Source of the DNA: Gibbula magus
Taxonomy: Eukaryota > Mollusca > Gastropoda > Trochida > Trochidae
Length of the DNA: 64,000 nt
Reading direction: 5' to 3'
NCBI GenBank assembly: GCA_936450465.1
Contig: OW388300.1
Span: forward strand, 54,092,035 to 54,156,034
Shown here: in pieces, positions 25,101-39,100 of the stretch
Numbering within the stretch: position 1 is the stretch's first letter
How the letters are laid out: every line of letters starts with the position of its first letter
Notes under the pieces: generated by a model
What the model saw: the letters and a program-made list of their open reading frames with translations, nothing else
Told to the model about the DNA's origin: nothing
The model's database searches: none
Translations under genes and position numbers: made by a program

Positions 25101-27375
25101 CTCACGGTGAAACAATGGTTGCTAGGCAAACATGATATGTGCTTGTATCAATAATATTAACTTGATTATTTTCAATCATATGGGTAATAAGCATATTACA
25201 TTGTACACGTTATCAGTCCTAATAAGTAAGCTTTGAATGAGTAAGCTTACTGATTGAATGAGTAAGCTTAATAGCTGAATTAATAATTTTACAAATATTA
25301 GTTTTGTAAGATTACTTTTTCGGATGATCCAGTTAGCTTACACATCATTAAGTAATGTTACTACTGTACATGTAGTTCAGTTGATTTATAAATGTATATA
25401 TTTGGTGTCGACATACAAGAACAACCAGCTAGGCACAAGAACCCATCACAAATTTACGAACCTTTACTTGAGAAGCCTACTTATAATTACAACTTTGTAC
25501 TCGATAATCTACTGCCAAGTCCAAAAGTGGCACCATGTTACATAAGCATTCATGTTCCTCGGGCGGTGGAGAGAGCAGATTCTCTTCTATATACTTGTGT
25601 ATGTCTAAATGTGTTCTATTCTTAGATGTATCATTATCATTTCACTTGTTCCGTTTTGTGGATTGTTGTTGCTGCTGTGCCTGTGCTGTAATTACGCTAT
25701 GGGAACTAGATTCAGTTGCTGTCGACACGGATGCAGAGCTTACGAAAACATATTTTAAACAGAGAATATTATATAAATGTCTGTGCTTAACTATTTAATC
25801 TACATCAATGAAGACAATCAGAGGATAAACAAGCGGATACATATACTCTGACTACAACACGTTTATGTTTTTCTTTTCTCGTTATTTGTGATAACAATTT
25901 TACAGCCTCTTGACTTCCTAAGGTTGACGGCATGAATGCTGATAATAAAAACAACATGGATAGATTAATGATGATCCTTATCTTTTGTATTTGAACTTTA
26001 TTAAAATATAATTAATAGACTTGTCTTGAAATTGGTATACAAGGTTGAAACAGTTAAAGTTGAACTTTCAAAGCTATGCGATAAAATAGTCCCAACAATG
26101 ATTGTTCTCAGTAAACGTCCAAGCATGACGTTATATTGTTTAACCTACAGTTGTGTGTTCATTAGACTATGATACCTCATAGGACACGGTCTATTCAAAA
26201 GGCAGCATATAACTTTATTTGCAAAGCCTGAACTCATCAAATATATCTTAATGTTGGTCAGATGCAGGACAACATTCTGAAGTCTCTGAAGCAGTATATA
26301 GGTCCTGCCTCCTCTAACATTGATCTAGTCTCAATGCGCAATCATGGCACACCACATTAAAAATAAATAATTTGAGGTGTTTAATATGTAAACCGTATGT
26401 ATGTCATCTATGTGTGATTTCCGGTGGCTGCGTGAGAGAGATAAACTTGTTTATGTGGGGCGTGTGTTAAGTGTTAAACCTACATCTCTGAAGACACTCA
26501 GGGGATAAAGAAGTGGATGTGAATACATGTTTTCTTGTTATTTGTACTAACATTTATTCCGCATCTTGACTTCTTGGCCTGGTTTATGTTTCATTCTAAA
26601 ACAGCCACAAAATGTGTTGGATAACTAGTTCCTAACTCAACTGGGAAACTCCCTGTAAGCTGTTCTGCTGTTGTATGTAAAGATTATCAGAAACGTCAGT
26701 AACTGTATCATGTTACTGCTATAATCAGGATCAGGTAATAAAACATTCTGACTCCTAACCATTAAGTTTAGATAATGCTGTACTCCTTTCAAGATATTCA
26801 ACCTGATGTTCACCTTTCACCAAACTGTCAATTACAGTCAGTTAATCCATCATGTTGCAAAACTCAAATAGGTTAACAATTTATTATCTTTCACCAATCC
26901 ATTTTTTTAACTTCTCAACTCAGGAAGGGCGTCAGGTTTGAAATATTTAAATAAAGAAATATATAAGTTATATTGATATATTTTCTGAATAGGATCACAC
27001 AACATCCATTTTACTTTTTGTTATGTATGAGCAAATATTCAAACATGCAACCCTTCATGAGACTATAAAGGGCTGTTAGAAACAAAATGAATGTTTGTCA
27101 GTGAAAAGTCTTCGCTAGATTGGTAAATGTGAAGCACACGTGGTAAGCATGGGACGCGTGATGAGAGCACTAGAATATACAGAGTATGTTCTGTCAATTG
27201 CATGGAATTACAGGGAGGATTAGTAATAATGTTATTATTTACCACGTTAAGTAAACTGACATACAATATAGCTCGGTATATTGTTCTATCAAAAATGTAC
27301 GGAAAGCAGTATACACTGTAGTATTATAACACTTACAAATAACCCAACACGTTTCTGTAATGTCTCTCACTTACA
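22105..27375. repeat. Older duplicated block, copy X1
   Basis: It aligns in the same orientation with about 36,115-41,345 at an offset near 14.0 kb, interrupted by many indels. Anchors: 'ccatttgca(a/g)tagccataacatacc' near 22,110 and 36,125; 'gatgagttttgactatgtg' near 22,730 and 36,700; 'tcctaactcaactgggaaac' near 26,630 and 40,710. Divergence is clearly greater than between the recent tandem copies. The recent duplication starts inside this block, at about 23,966. Confidence 0.8.
25224..25280. repeat. AGTAAGCTTA microrepeats, copy 1
   Basis: Three AGTAAGCTT motifs spaced about 20 bases apart, the later two preceded by GAATG. The same cluster is at 51,868-51,924, and an expanded, diverged version is in the older paralogue near 40,048-40,180. 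Confidence 0.75.
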
Positions 27376-27837
27376 CTTGCACTTGTTCAATGAGTTCAGA
27401 TTTATCTCAGTAGAATGTATAAAGGAAAATCCCTTAAATGACATCAGATTCAATGGCACTGATTGGATTGTAGGATTGTCTTTATATGAATATTATTTAT
27501 TGTATGTCATGTTGAAGATGAAATATTCTTTAGCGATTGGTATCATATATATGTGCTGAAAGATAGTTTTGTCTTAGAAGGACTTAACATACTTGATGTA
27601 ATGGATAACACTGAATACGAGGGCGGGCTAACAAAGAGAGGCCTTTGCCCTAGGGACGACCAGAGGACGCGTTGGAATGAGGTTGTTATCTATTTTATAT
27701 ATGGAAACAAACTAACGTGAGTGTAGTTGTCTAAAGGTATACTGCAGTTGGTTCAAGTAAAATAAAGCGCTCATAAAATATCATGGAAGTTCTCCGACGG
27801 CAGAATACTGATACAATCAACCCTTCTCAGTCACCAA

Positions 27838-27910
27838 TCCTTCGTAGTCTAGTGGTAAAGCCTTGGACTACAAAGCGAAGGGTTCCGGGTTCGAATCCCG
27901 CATTGTCTGC
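27838..27910 (+). repeat. tRNA-derived SINE head, copy 1
   Basis: A perfect A box, TAGTCTAGTGG (27845-27855), and a perfect B box, GGTTCGAATCC (27888-27898), are separated by 32 bases, as in a tRNA gene. The T stem has four pairs (CGGG/CCCG), but the putative acceptor halves (tccttcg and attgtct) do not pair and the anticodon stem is poor. This points to a tRNA-derived SINE or tRNA pseudogene rather than a working tRNA. An internal RNA polymerase III promoter could still be active. Confidence 0.7.
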
Positions 27911-27994
27911 TATGGAAATTTTAAACTTGGCAATTGTTTTTACCTTATTAAATAGGACTTAAAATTTCTTGGGTACAAAGAATTGTACTTTGGG

Positions 27995-28065
27995 CCTTAT
28001 ACTGGACAATACCCTGTTGGAAGGTTATTATTCCGCCCTCCCAGCGGGTATTATCCAGTATAAGG
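27995..28065. repeat. 20-bp inverted repeat, copy 1
   Basis: CCTTATACTGGACAATACCC (27995-28014) pairs with GGGTATTATCCAGTATAAGG (28046-28065) across a 31-base loop. One position is an A/C mismatch as DNA (copy 2 has T there and is perfect). It lies about 85 bases after the tRNA-like head and may be part of the same SINE body. Confidence 0.85.
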
Positions 28066-29196
28066 ATTTCTCAATAGGAATTGTAGTTACTTTCGGAGGG
28101 AAATTCTCCCGGAAAAACAACTGCATTCAAAACTGTTAAATGGGCGTTGAGGTATATAAGGCTCTTCAAAGCATGAGACATTTCTGTAGGTCGTACAACT
28201 TGAATGTTAATACCCTTCCTCTCCATAGGCCTTTAGAAGACATGTACAAAAGAATTTAAGTTTTATCATGGCTTACATTTCAACACTGTCTATTGTTGAA
28301 TAGCTATTATAGGTATAAGCGCACGCATCTTCATGGGAGGTTATTATATACGAAGATATTGTTGAATTATTTGTTCATAAATTATATTCTGGTTGTCAAA
28401 ACACTTCTGAATTATTTTGAGGACTCAGTAAGAGAACCATAGCCATCATTTCACATTATATGTGGGTAGCCTAACGTGATATGCGAAATATTAGTTCTCA
28501 GAAGGGTATATAATTTATACAGTTTGCAGAATGTCATTTGGTAGATATTTAAAAATGATATGTCAAAATAATATCATACAAAATGTGTTCAATTTATAAT
28601 TTAATGACTTTCAATTGCAGTTATAGTTGAAGATCCGAATCGCTGGGTATAGATTTTGACCGGACTGACCTTTCAGGACACCTTCATTTCGGCCTTTCAA
28701 AAACATTATGTCAAGAGAAACCGATATAGATTTAGAGAAAACAAGCATAAATCCTTAAAGGTTAGATGAAATGACATATGGATTCTTTGAGAAGGGGTTT
28801 CAATTTGACAATTGCTCGATTTTAAATTTCTGAAATCGACTTATCAATTACTTATATACGGCTTTTTAAAAAAGTGCCTAATTAAGCCACGGCGACCAGA
28901 ATGAAAGTGGGCGGGCTGTTGTCACTGAAGCGTATCGTGCTGTGACGTATGTGGAGGAGTCTCACTATGGTCGCTAATCTTAATTTGACGCATGTTCCCA
29001 AATTTTAAAATGCTCATATAAAACAGACAACTTAATCAAAACAACCCAAATTTTCGATAAACGGATTACTTAACTATTGAACTAGCGATTTCATATGGTT
29101 ACAACGCCTGGGGCCTGCTGAATTGGAGTGCATTCTGTGCTTATGTATAGTATGTTTGTAGCAATTAACCGCGAAACTGCTGTCATATCACTTTCC

Positions 29197-29352
29197 ATGG
29201 AGTGTTTGTCTTAAAGTTCCGTCATTTCAAGTGACGTGGCCGATGCCTTGCCTTACCTGTATGAACCAAATGACAGTTCAAGTGACATTGACACAAGAGA
29301 AGAAGACTCTCGCGAGAATCGGGGCGAAGAGAGATTAAGTAGCACCAATTGA
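29197..29352 (+). pseudogene. Orphan first exon resembling a ballast-domain (P2X7-tail-like) gene, copy 1, broken
   Basis: From ATG 29197 the frame reads into TAA at 29212-29214. After this stop the same frame encodes an acidic Ser/Asp-rich stretch with the motif LPYLYEP, then a Glu/Arg-rich end in RLSSTN. This resembles exon 1 of the intact gene at 50742-50510 (VPYRYEP, then an acidic Ser/Asp region, then NNIAW with the exon ending on TG of the Trp codon). Here the matching point is AAT TG followed by ATCAAA, so the GT donor is absent. No later exons with the cysteine motifs are seen downstream. A GGGCGGG box and TGACGTA lie 250-290 bases upstream. The assignment is inferred from motif order. 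Confidence 0.45.
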
Positions 29353-30321
29353 TCAAATTATGTTCCATAATCGGCAGGTTTATTTTGTTTTGTATGTATT
29401 AATAAATAAAGTAAAATATTAGGTATAATTTCATACATGGCTGTTCAAATAAGCGAGACAACATTGATGTAATGCAATGCAAACCATTTTCACTTCACTT
29501 TCATGAATAAATACATGAACTGGATTGGTCAACAAGCTCAATGAAATTTACATGAACATTGCTCCATTGTACACGCAAACATATACATTATGATAACACA
29601 GATTGATATAGACAACGAACATTATCGAAGGAAAGAATTATGTTACCAGTAGCATCTTAATGCACATCTCGTAAATGAAAACGAAATGGTTTAATAAAAA
29701 TTGTCACTTCAGCACACCAACACACAATTCTCAGTTTAGCGTACCATATATGTAGATGTTTCTTCCAGATCAAAGGGGGAAGTGTTGTTACATTAAATTA
29801 GTTTACTCAATTAAGAAGCTGAGTATGTGAGAAGGAAGGAGTGTAATTATGTTTGTACAGATAACAAGTTTACCGGACTGATTCAATTATATAACAAATG
29901 GCATGTCGGTGACCGGCGTGTCATATATGTTTATTGTCAAACGTCCTGTCTTGGTGACACACAATACACTTAACTCGACATTCAGTCTATTTGTTTTTCT
30001 ATCTTGCCATTTGCGAAAAGACTTTCTGCTGAAAGAGGGTTAGTATTTGACCATCTTCTGTTTCCAAGTACTGTCATTGATGGATTTATTGGTTTACAAT
30101 TTCTGTCTTGAGTGGGAATTTGATATTAATATTGTCCGTTTTCTTACATTAATTGACACTCTGGCTGAAATGTCAATTTAATACGATGTTAATTTGATTT
30201 GATTCACCACACATTTTATTTAAAACATTATTTTATTATCTATTAGATTCTGAATGTTTTAATGTGTTAATAAGTGAGAACTAAATAGTAAAATGTAACA
30301 TTGGGATGCAGTGTTTTCGTA

Positions 30322-30709
30322 GGTGGATTCGTAGACATATTATTATCGTTGATAACCAACTTCCTTTGGTGTTTTAAAATATGTGGTGAGTTGCTTTGAT
30401 TGTTGTAATTTACTGTTAGTAAATAAGGTTTTCGGTAGATTAACGACGTTAAAAAATCAGGATGTTGTGATGTGCTTTGATTGTCGATGGCTTACCGTTG
30501 GGCCTACTTCGCCGGAGTCTGCTAATCTCACGTTTGTTGTTTTATTTTAAACACAAGCATTCTCCAAAAAAATAACATCAACAACGACTATCTGATTTCG
30601 TTGTCTTAACTATACTTCGTTCATATTGTCATATCTTGATTTCATTTTGTCATCTTATATCTCATTATCATTGATTTATCCTATGTCTACGAACGTCTAC
30701 GAATCCACC
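30322..30709. mobile_element. Candidate MITE with 15-bp TIRs
   Basis: GGTGGATTCGTAGAC (30322-30336) and its exact complement GTCTACGAATCCACC (30695-30709) enclose 388 bp of non-coding DNA. In copy 2 the left end is altered (atggattattatgg) and the right end is intact. No clear target duplication is visible. Confidence 0.5.
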
Positions 30710-33700
30710 GCAAAGCGTAGATATAACATATTAACTGACCGATTCCCCAGTGTTTGCCATTGTAAATAGTAAGCGAATGTTCACATCCCGTCCCTTCACG
30801 TACGTCAGTTCCGGTATCTTCCAACTCTCTAAGCCCAGCCCCAATTTTGGTTTTTGTTCGCCGGTGAAAAGCAGAAGATGTGTTCGGCAAAGTTTAAGTC
30901 TCTGTAGTTTAATTTAGGAACAACATATGGATTTTTGTGGGGTCTCGTTTTTCACAAAATAGTCTAATGAACCAATTGCAGTTAAGAATTCAAGAGAAAA
31001 CAATATATTTCGGCCTTCCTTTAATATCAAATGTCAATAAGTGAATACAATATAATAAGTCCATGTGAAAATGTCATGCGAAAGATAATTAATGTCTACA
31101 AACCACATCTTTTAGTAAACATGAAGGGGCACAGAAGAAGTAGGAGACAATCACTTTAACAAGTAGTTTCAAGTCAGTCTTCATATGTTCTTTAAATCTC
31201 AAGCACAGAACATGTTATCTAGATAGTTGTTTGTTGTAGTTGGTAATTATTCACTGCATATGTTACTAGATGAGGGTAACATGATGCAAAGTTAAGCTTA
31301 AGGAAGGTAAATAAAGATGTTTACAAATTACAATATACATGTTACTGTGTAGGAACCTATAACACAGACAAAGACCTGTGTTTAAAACGGTTTCTATGTA
31401 AGGTACACCTCTTTTGAGACGCCCCTCGTCCTGTATAAACGTAGATCGCCAGGTTTAGGAAATTACACTGGAATTGTCTTTTGTCACGCCGATACATTAG
31501 CCTTTTGGACTATTTGCCTATTAGCGTGGTCATTGGCCTACTGGGGTTTGTGTCAGACACATAAGTGGAGCATTACTGTTCACGTTTTTCAACCTGATTG
31601 TTACAGTGTTATAAGTGTGTGCTTACTCTCAAGTTACTGTACTGTACTTTATATATAATATTTCTTTAGATAATTTAAGATCATTTCTTAAAAATCTATA
31701 CATCATGCATATATATAGAAATACTGATGGTCGAAAGTTGATCCATTTAAATTATATCATTGAACACATATTCAGTAAATCTTTGTATCATATATGTTTA
31801 AAATTTAAGGTCAGCATATTAAAACAAAAAAATGCGATGTTTCACATTTTGTAAAACCTTCTATTTTATGTGTTTGCTAACTTCCTAGTTCTGTATGTTA
31901 CTTTGTTGCTACTCCATTTATCTAAAGGAACCATTGCTCTATAGGGGATAGAGTTTTTACCAATGTTTTACAGACATTTTAATTACGATATCGAGTTCCT
32001 ATGATTGCACATGAGGCGGTAGTATACATTAGGGCACATTAGGATTCAGTATTTTAGTATCTGGAAAAATCTTAACTCATAGGTCGGTACCGTACACCAA
32101 CACTCAGCTTATTGTAATCTATGATCTAAAGACCCTCCTTCACGTATTTGTTGGAGTCTCGTCAGGTACTTCCTTGAATATTAATTATGTTTTAAATATA
32201 CTACGTTCCACTCTTGTGAATGAAAGCATCAAATCTTACACAGTAATTCTAACAAGGTTTGCAAAGCCCTGTCGGTTCAGTTCAGTTTATGAGAAGAAAA
32301 AAACCTTAAGAGTAAAAGTGATAGTTATGACAAGTTGTTATAATATACATAAAAAGGATACTTTCATCCCTTTCTTCACAAAATGTTTTAATTTCTCTGA
32401 ATATAATTCGGTGGAGACACTTTTTTTGTATATTTCAATGTGTCTCAGGATCTGTCGATACCTCTGATGGTTTGTGAAGTTATCTCTTCGTAGTCGAACG
32501 CTAACAAAACATTCACTTTTCTTAAGATATAGCTTACAGATGTGCCAGTAAACCTTATGGGATCGTGTTCTTCCTTAGAAAATTTAACTATGTGAAACCC
32601 CATCTCATCATGTATGTACCTGCTTACGGCTAGAGACCACGAATGTTAGTGATCTGTTTAATATTTCAATGTAGTCAAACAGTAACAAAACATTACATTT
32701 TCTAAAGTAATTTCTGTCAAAATGACACTCGATCTCATCAATTTGTTAAGGTCTCATGACTACAGATCAAGGACGCATAGTGTTAATTATTGATTCGTTT
32801 TGTGATATATTTGATTTTTTACATGATAAAAGCAGAGCGTATCGGGGACATTACAAACATACCATTGATATATCCTGGGTGCTAAATGAAAAAACATATT
32901 TTAATGAGAAACGTTATTTTAATGGATTTATTAAAATACTTACATAGTTAAATTAATTATTGACTTACAGAGTTACATTAATTATTGAGTTAATATGAGA
33001 AGAAGTAAACGATGCTGTGATTTATTGTTGCATGTTGAGTTTTGTTTCAATTCTCCTTCAAAACAGCTTGAAACTGATCATGAGAGAGTGGCAATGAGAA
33101 TAAGCAAACACATAATTTACCTTCTCATGGGAAATGTAGTGGATCTTTCTTTAGTTTGATGTTTATTCGGATTAATGTGGCATTAAAGTGGTTCGAATGT
33201 TGTTAATTATTGTTTATTGTATACAAAGCTAATATATCAATTTCTTGTGTGTTTCGCCTTGACACAGGTCATATAACTGCAGGCTTCAAGATCGATGAAC
33301 ATTAATAAACATAAAATTGACAATGTTTATGACATTATTTCACGATAGAAATCAATTCCTGTGTAGAATATAAATCCTCTCTGACAACTGCTCTTATAAA
33401 TCTTTCGACACAAAAATTAAGTCCCCATTCTTCTACTGATGTTCACCTCATAATCAGCATAATTGGAATTCAACAACTGGCAAGCACAGGGCAAAGTCGA
33501 ATGAACATTCGTCAAGCTTCGGCAATTTTTACCAGTTGAACTTTACTTTTCAAACTGTTTATAATCCAATTAACAAACACGTAGGAATTCTTTCTTAATT
33601 CTAACAGTAATAGATGTTTTGTGGTAAGGTAATTTAACACAAACAGTTACAAATAGTGACAATCACAACAAAATGTATTATTTTTTTGCAATAGGTTATT

Positions 33701-34289
33701 ATTTTTCAATCCATCTTCTGCAATGTATTATCATTATTGTAATGAGTGTGTCCAAACAAATATCAAATTCCTTTAAGCAGAATGTGTCTACCTCTTTTAT
33801 TCCACATTAGGCCGGAGAAAGTTCAGGGTCTAGTTGCTGGAAGCAGGTCACTATGATACTAAGGGCATCCAGTGTTCTGACAGCGTGATCAATCTTGGGA
33901 TATTGTTCATTGATTTTTAATCTAAATATGGCAATCCATAATTATGTTAGTCGATATATCAATTAACAACCAAACTCAGTGGAAATTAGTTAATGCTAGA
34001 TGTACATTTCATTTATAGTCTTGTCATTTTATACACAGAAGTGACGCAGGTATAATGTAGCAACAGTTAGCACACAGTCGACTTGGTCGATATAATCTGA
34101 TGGTGACTGACACACTGAAGGAGAAGCAGTCGTATCATTGAAGCATAGGAATGTACACAGGAATTCATCTTATAAGTTGATTTAAAACATCATTTGATTT
34201 GATTATCAGTGGAAGAGAATGGCATAATGAAAAATTACTATCATGATATGGTGAAATATGTTCAATCTTAGAATATATAGAGGATATTT

Positions 34290-34400
34290 GACATTTCTCG
34301 TCGAATACCATGTATATCTCATCGAGTGAAGTAGAAAAGCATATTTTCACGAGTGGCGCAGCCACGAGTGTAAATATACTATTTCTACTTCACGAGAAAA
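34290..34400. mobile_element. Hairpin MITE present only in copy 1
   Basis: The sequence around TACCATGTATATCTCATCGAG and AAGTAGAAAAGCATATTTTC is followed by the near-complement, with arms of about 37 bp meeting at GAGTGGCGCAGCCACGAGTG. Copy 2 runs straight through near 61,045 (cttataatatagtttgctatttc) without it, so it inserted after the duplication or was lost from copy 2. Boundaries are approximate; the indel is about 120 bp. Same family as 14,651-14,763. Confidence 0.7.
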
Positions 34401-36114
34401 TATAATAAACTTTGCTATTTCATTCGAGAAGTTTGAATGTAAATTTACATCGGAGATGACACTTGACATTGACTTGACTAATTGACAGTTTTATTGTGGA
34501 ATATACAAAAAAGGGAGGATTTGAAATTTTACTATCAAAGACAATCTGTTTTCTTATGTTTTCTTTCGACAGTTATAGAGGGCATATTTTAAAGATGCTT
34601 CATAGATTAACGTATATATTGTTCATTATTGTTAACTTAGATTTCGACTTACAGGGAAACAAAACTCATTTCACAGTTCTCAGTTCTTGTGAGTATTTGG
34701 TATAAATTCCTCTCTCTGTCACTTGCAACATTACAATGAACTAAACGCAATTCACATGAATAGATAAAACAAAATGTTGTGCTTCTAAAAAACTAGTTTG
34801 TTTTTAGTTCAGTGATCTGATGAGTCTATTTATTTTCACACATATTGTCAGTTTGTTTCTCAACACACGTCGCAATTCCGATCTTGTAGTGTAAACTTCT
34901 CACTTCTGAATCTTCAAGTATTTAATATCATACAAGAATCAATTCTTATAAGTTACTCTTCAAATGCTGATTTTTAAAACATGCGTTTCAAGAATTCAAC
35001 CAAAAGCTGTCTGTTATTCACATCACTAGCGATATTTAAGTAGGTTATCATACGCATCATAACTTAGTTTCCTGGAGATCTGGGATTGGCAATGCTATTT
35101 TTAATGTCTATCTGATGCATATCTAGATTATTATTGATTATATGAAGCATGGTCGGTAGTAAAAGGCCAGAATGCTATTGGTTGTACCATACAGTGTCTG
35201 TGATTACGCCAACGTCAATTGCTGGCACTGATAAACTATGACGTAATATATTGATCACTGTTGGATATCTTCATGTGATTTAGAGGTTTTATCACTTGCT
35301 CTTCTTAACTGCTCATACATTTTGTCCATTTGATTTTACTTTTAATAAAGTTGTACGTTTGCAGGTTATCAGATGAATGACTACAGACTTTAGAAGATCC
35401 CTTCGTGACGTCATCCTCCAGAGAAATGAAAGCTACAGAATTACATGAATCTCGTTGTTTGCTTAAACATGAAAATATACCCTCTCATCTCATCACTCTC
35501 CCCTTAAAGTGTGGATATTATTACAAACTAACATATTGTACTTAAAAAGCATGTGGTTCATGTGTTTGAAGGCTTATTGATTGCTGTGGAAGTTCAATTC
35601 ATTCTAACAATAAACAATTGTAAATCAATTTGTAATATGATAATTAAGATATTTATACCCGCTGTACTCCACATACATATGCCCAGAGCGCACACACGTT
35701 ATAACCCTGCTGTATAACATCGATTTGTTTGGCTCTCAACATACTTGGTGTATGCAACCTAGCTGACAATTGAGGAACTTTCTATATTATGTAAGGTTTT
35801 CATTAGAGTATTGAAGCTCTGAATGTGTAAAGAGCCAGTTATTTTTATCTGTAAATTATGTGAAGTTCCTGATTATCTGCACCATTTACAACATAGATAG
35901 ATTTCCTAGACATGGGTCCATGATGGGCCTTTTTTCAAAAACATTATACATTTTAAAAGGCTACAAACTATCACTCCTGTTACATGACACCAATTAAACC
36001 ATTTCTATTGATAAAACATGCAGAAACTTCAATAAATACCTCCGCCTTTGTAACAAATCCAACCAAAACCGGATACTGAAATGTGCAATTGATGTTATCT
36101 TTGGTTTTGTTATT

Positions 36115-39100
36115 ACCATATACCATTTGCAGTAGCCATAACATACCTGACCACACTGCATACTCCATACTAAATTAGTTAATAATGTAAATACTCTTCT
36201 CGGTCAGTAGAATACTACGTAGAGCGGCTGACCAGTATGAACAAAAACATCCAATCAGTTAGATTATTGATTTCTTTGAATGAAGCAAACTTATGAATAA
36301 TTAAATTAACAAACATAATAGCGAAGCATTGTTATCCTAGCTATGTGACATTTAAATGTTTACCTATGTGTCTACTTACGACAGCGTTGCTGACCATACT
36401 ATACCATTTCACAAGTTTGAAATCATTAGCTTCAAATGTCAGTCCCTGGCTGGACTTGTCCTCTGACGGTAGCAGATTAAATACACATTCACTCAGTAAT
36501 ATAGCTTAATGTGTCATTTTGTTACAATACCGGTTTTATTTCTAATTACAGACCAACATGCTCAAAATTGAGCCTTATTACAGATAGCTTTGTAATGGTG
36601 ACAGCACAAAACAGGCAAAGTTAACTGACTTCCCATTGCTGGGAGTGTGTAGGTGTTGCTGGTACCTTAAACCAGATCTACATTAAACTAATTGTCTTTC
36701 TGATGAGTTTTGACTATGTGTAATGATACTTCAATCTCACGGGGGTATGTCAGTAAGAAACATAATGGAAATGACGGGAGACGTGATAGTAACAGAGTCA
36801 GGGCTGTAAAACTTGCCACACGTGTATACAGCCTTACTATTAAACTTAATCCATGTTGCTGGCTGTGTTGTTTCATGATCTCTTATTGGAACTAAGAGAA
36901 GAACTAAAAAGAACAGTATTATGCAGATTGAATGATTCGCACCTGTTTAGGTCTGTAATGAGTTTTGAGATATTATAACAGAGTAAATAATGTAATTCGT
37001 CACTGACTTACGTCCAGTTTTCAAAATTATTTTTTTCTATAGAAGTTATACATTCTTTCTGAAAATGCTTGTTTTATCGAGTCAGATATTAAGGTTGGTT
37101 GTTGTGGTAGTTGCTCTTGCGGATTCCCTATTCTTTGTTGCCAGGACGTTTTTATCAAATGTTTCAATGTTTGTTTTGATGTTGAGTCACTACCAGCCAC
37201 ATCAACATGGGTGCCCGAGTATTGTTTGCGTGATGACTGCTTCTGCAATGTTAGGTGAGTCCCTTCAGTATATGTGTTAAACACGTGTTTGTTACCGGAA
37301 GCAGCCAAGCTCAACTTTCTATTAACTCAGAGCACCCGTGTGGTGACTTAGCTTACAGTGTGATTATGGAGTTAACATACCCACAGCTACTTGCATGGGC
37401 AATTAAAACTTAATTTACCTTGAAATGTTCACCAAGTGCAAATGAATATAACTGAACAATAGTAACATTCTGACGACATAAAATGCTACCTAGAACACTT
37501 ATTACGCCATTGCTATTATTTTGTTTTGTACATTATTAAGCAAAATATATACTTTATCATGACCTCTATAAATGTAACTTTCTTCTTGAATTAAACAATA
37601 CAGTTCATGTTAAGTGGAAGTTTGTGTTAAATTCCTTTGATTAAAAGGTGTCAGGTATCAATTACTGTTTTAAAGCTACATGTAATAAACGTGTCAAACG
37701 TTCGACTACTCCTACGTATTGATAGTAACATGAACATTATTCAAATATGTATCCGATTATCACATATAAATTATTTAACCTCTGGTAAACTTAAGAATGA
37801 AACATAATTGAAAGCTTATTTCGAAATGGGCCAGGGTTCCTTCCTCTTATCACAGTTAAGTTTTCTGGAATAAAGAGATAACATAGATATAAGGCGATCA
37901 TGTTCTTGAGTGGAGTTGTTTATGGGTTTGAATGATCGGGATGTTAATGAGGTTGTACATTTGACTGCTACAACTTCAGATATAATTTATTCTGAGTTAC
38001 TGATAATTGTGTTTTCTACCAGTTATTTTACCTTTATTCCCATATGCCACATATGCACATTACAAACGTGCTTTTGTATTTAAAGTTTAGAATACTAACG
38101 TATTATAGCTTATACTATTTGGTTGATCTATAATCTGACCACAAAAGAACATTAATTCAACACACGGTGCAAATAGATATTGGCGCCTATTCAGAAGAAC
38201 AAAACATTTTAAATTTTTCTCCATTATACATGTACATAACTTCAAATACGTCATTAATTAAATGAACAATTGCCCACAGTATTCTTTGAACATCATGGTA
38301 GTTGTATACTCTGTATATCGAGTGATACAATACACACAATAGTTCTTTTTATTGTTGATTTGACAAGTTTATTTGACTTTGATAGAATTGTGGACCACTA
38401 AAGTCATGAGGAGATGAATAAAGACTTGACAACCTGTATCAGTGTCACATTTACCGTATTATAACTTATTACTGAATAAGTATAATGTATCCGAAATATT
38501 TTTAAAAATATTTTAGCGATATACTGTCAGTTTACAACTGAAATCATCAAAGTTTCCCCGTCAAACCTTTGAAAATGTAAAGGCACAGAAAAGTTAAGGA
38601 TATACAGCAAGTCTTGAATCAGATAATGATCAAAAGTGGCTAGTTATGACTTGTGATGGAATCAAATCACAAGATTGCAACAATAAAGAACTAACTTACT
38701 AAAGATAGACTCTCACCTGAGAAAGTATATTGCCTTTTTATCTTCTTTCACTTTCTGCTAACGGCAGCATCAACTGCCTTTCCCTATTCAAGCAAGTCGT
38801 TTAAAAGTCGTTAAAAATCGACGCTCCACCATTGGCCTCTCCTTCTTCCCTCATTAATTATAGCTTTTGCCTTTCACACCTAATTAACTTTAATTACGTC
38901 TGCCTTTCCAATAAATCCAATTGGCATTCCTCGTTTCACCAATTTGTATTACTTATATCCACTATGACCACTATTTCAATAAAACATACATGCGTTCGTT
39001 TATTGAGCAATCAAGTATTAACTTCCCTCATGTTTGTATTGCAAAACTTCATTGTAGAACATTCCGTTGCATTTTTAATCTCTCTGATTGAGTTTCCTCA

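Larger units (their letters stand above)
29354..36114. other. Unique middle of duplicated unit, copy 1: no gene recognised
   Basis: AT-rich DNA. ORFs at 31615-31854, 32174-32467, 34496-34705 and 35980-36168 (minus) recur in copy 2. That is expected from the recent duplication alone, and some are frameshifted between the copies. None has a recognisable domain. The candidate MITE at 30.3 kb and the hairpin MITE at 34.3 kb lie here. Confidence 0.5.

Noticed and set aside
24945..25154. Small protein conserved in both duplicates (also 51597-51797)
   Set aside because: The duplication is recent enough that conservation is expected without selection; copy 2 has a 9-base deletion and several amino-acid-changing substitutions, and no domain is recognised.
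25392..25625. 77-aa ORF conserved in both copies (52035-52268)
   Set aside because: Similarity is at the level of the flanking non-coding DNA; no domain, signal peptide or splice context recognised.
27838..27910. Functional tRNA gene
   Set aside because: A and B boxes are perfect, but the acceptor stem does not pair and the anticodon stem is poor, so a SINE head or tRNA pseudogene fits better.
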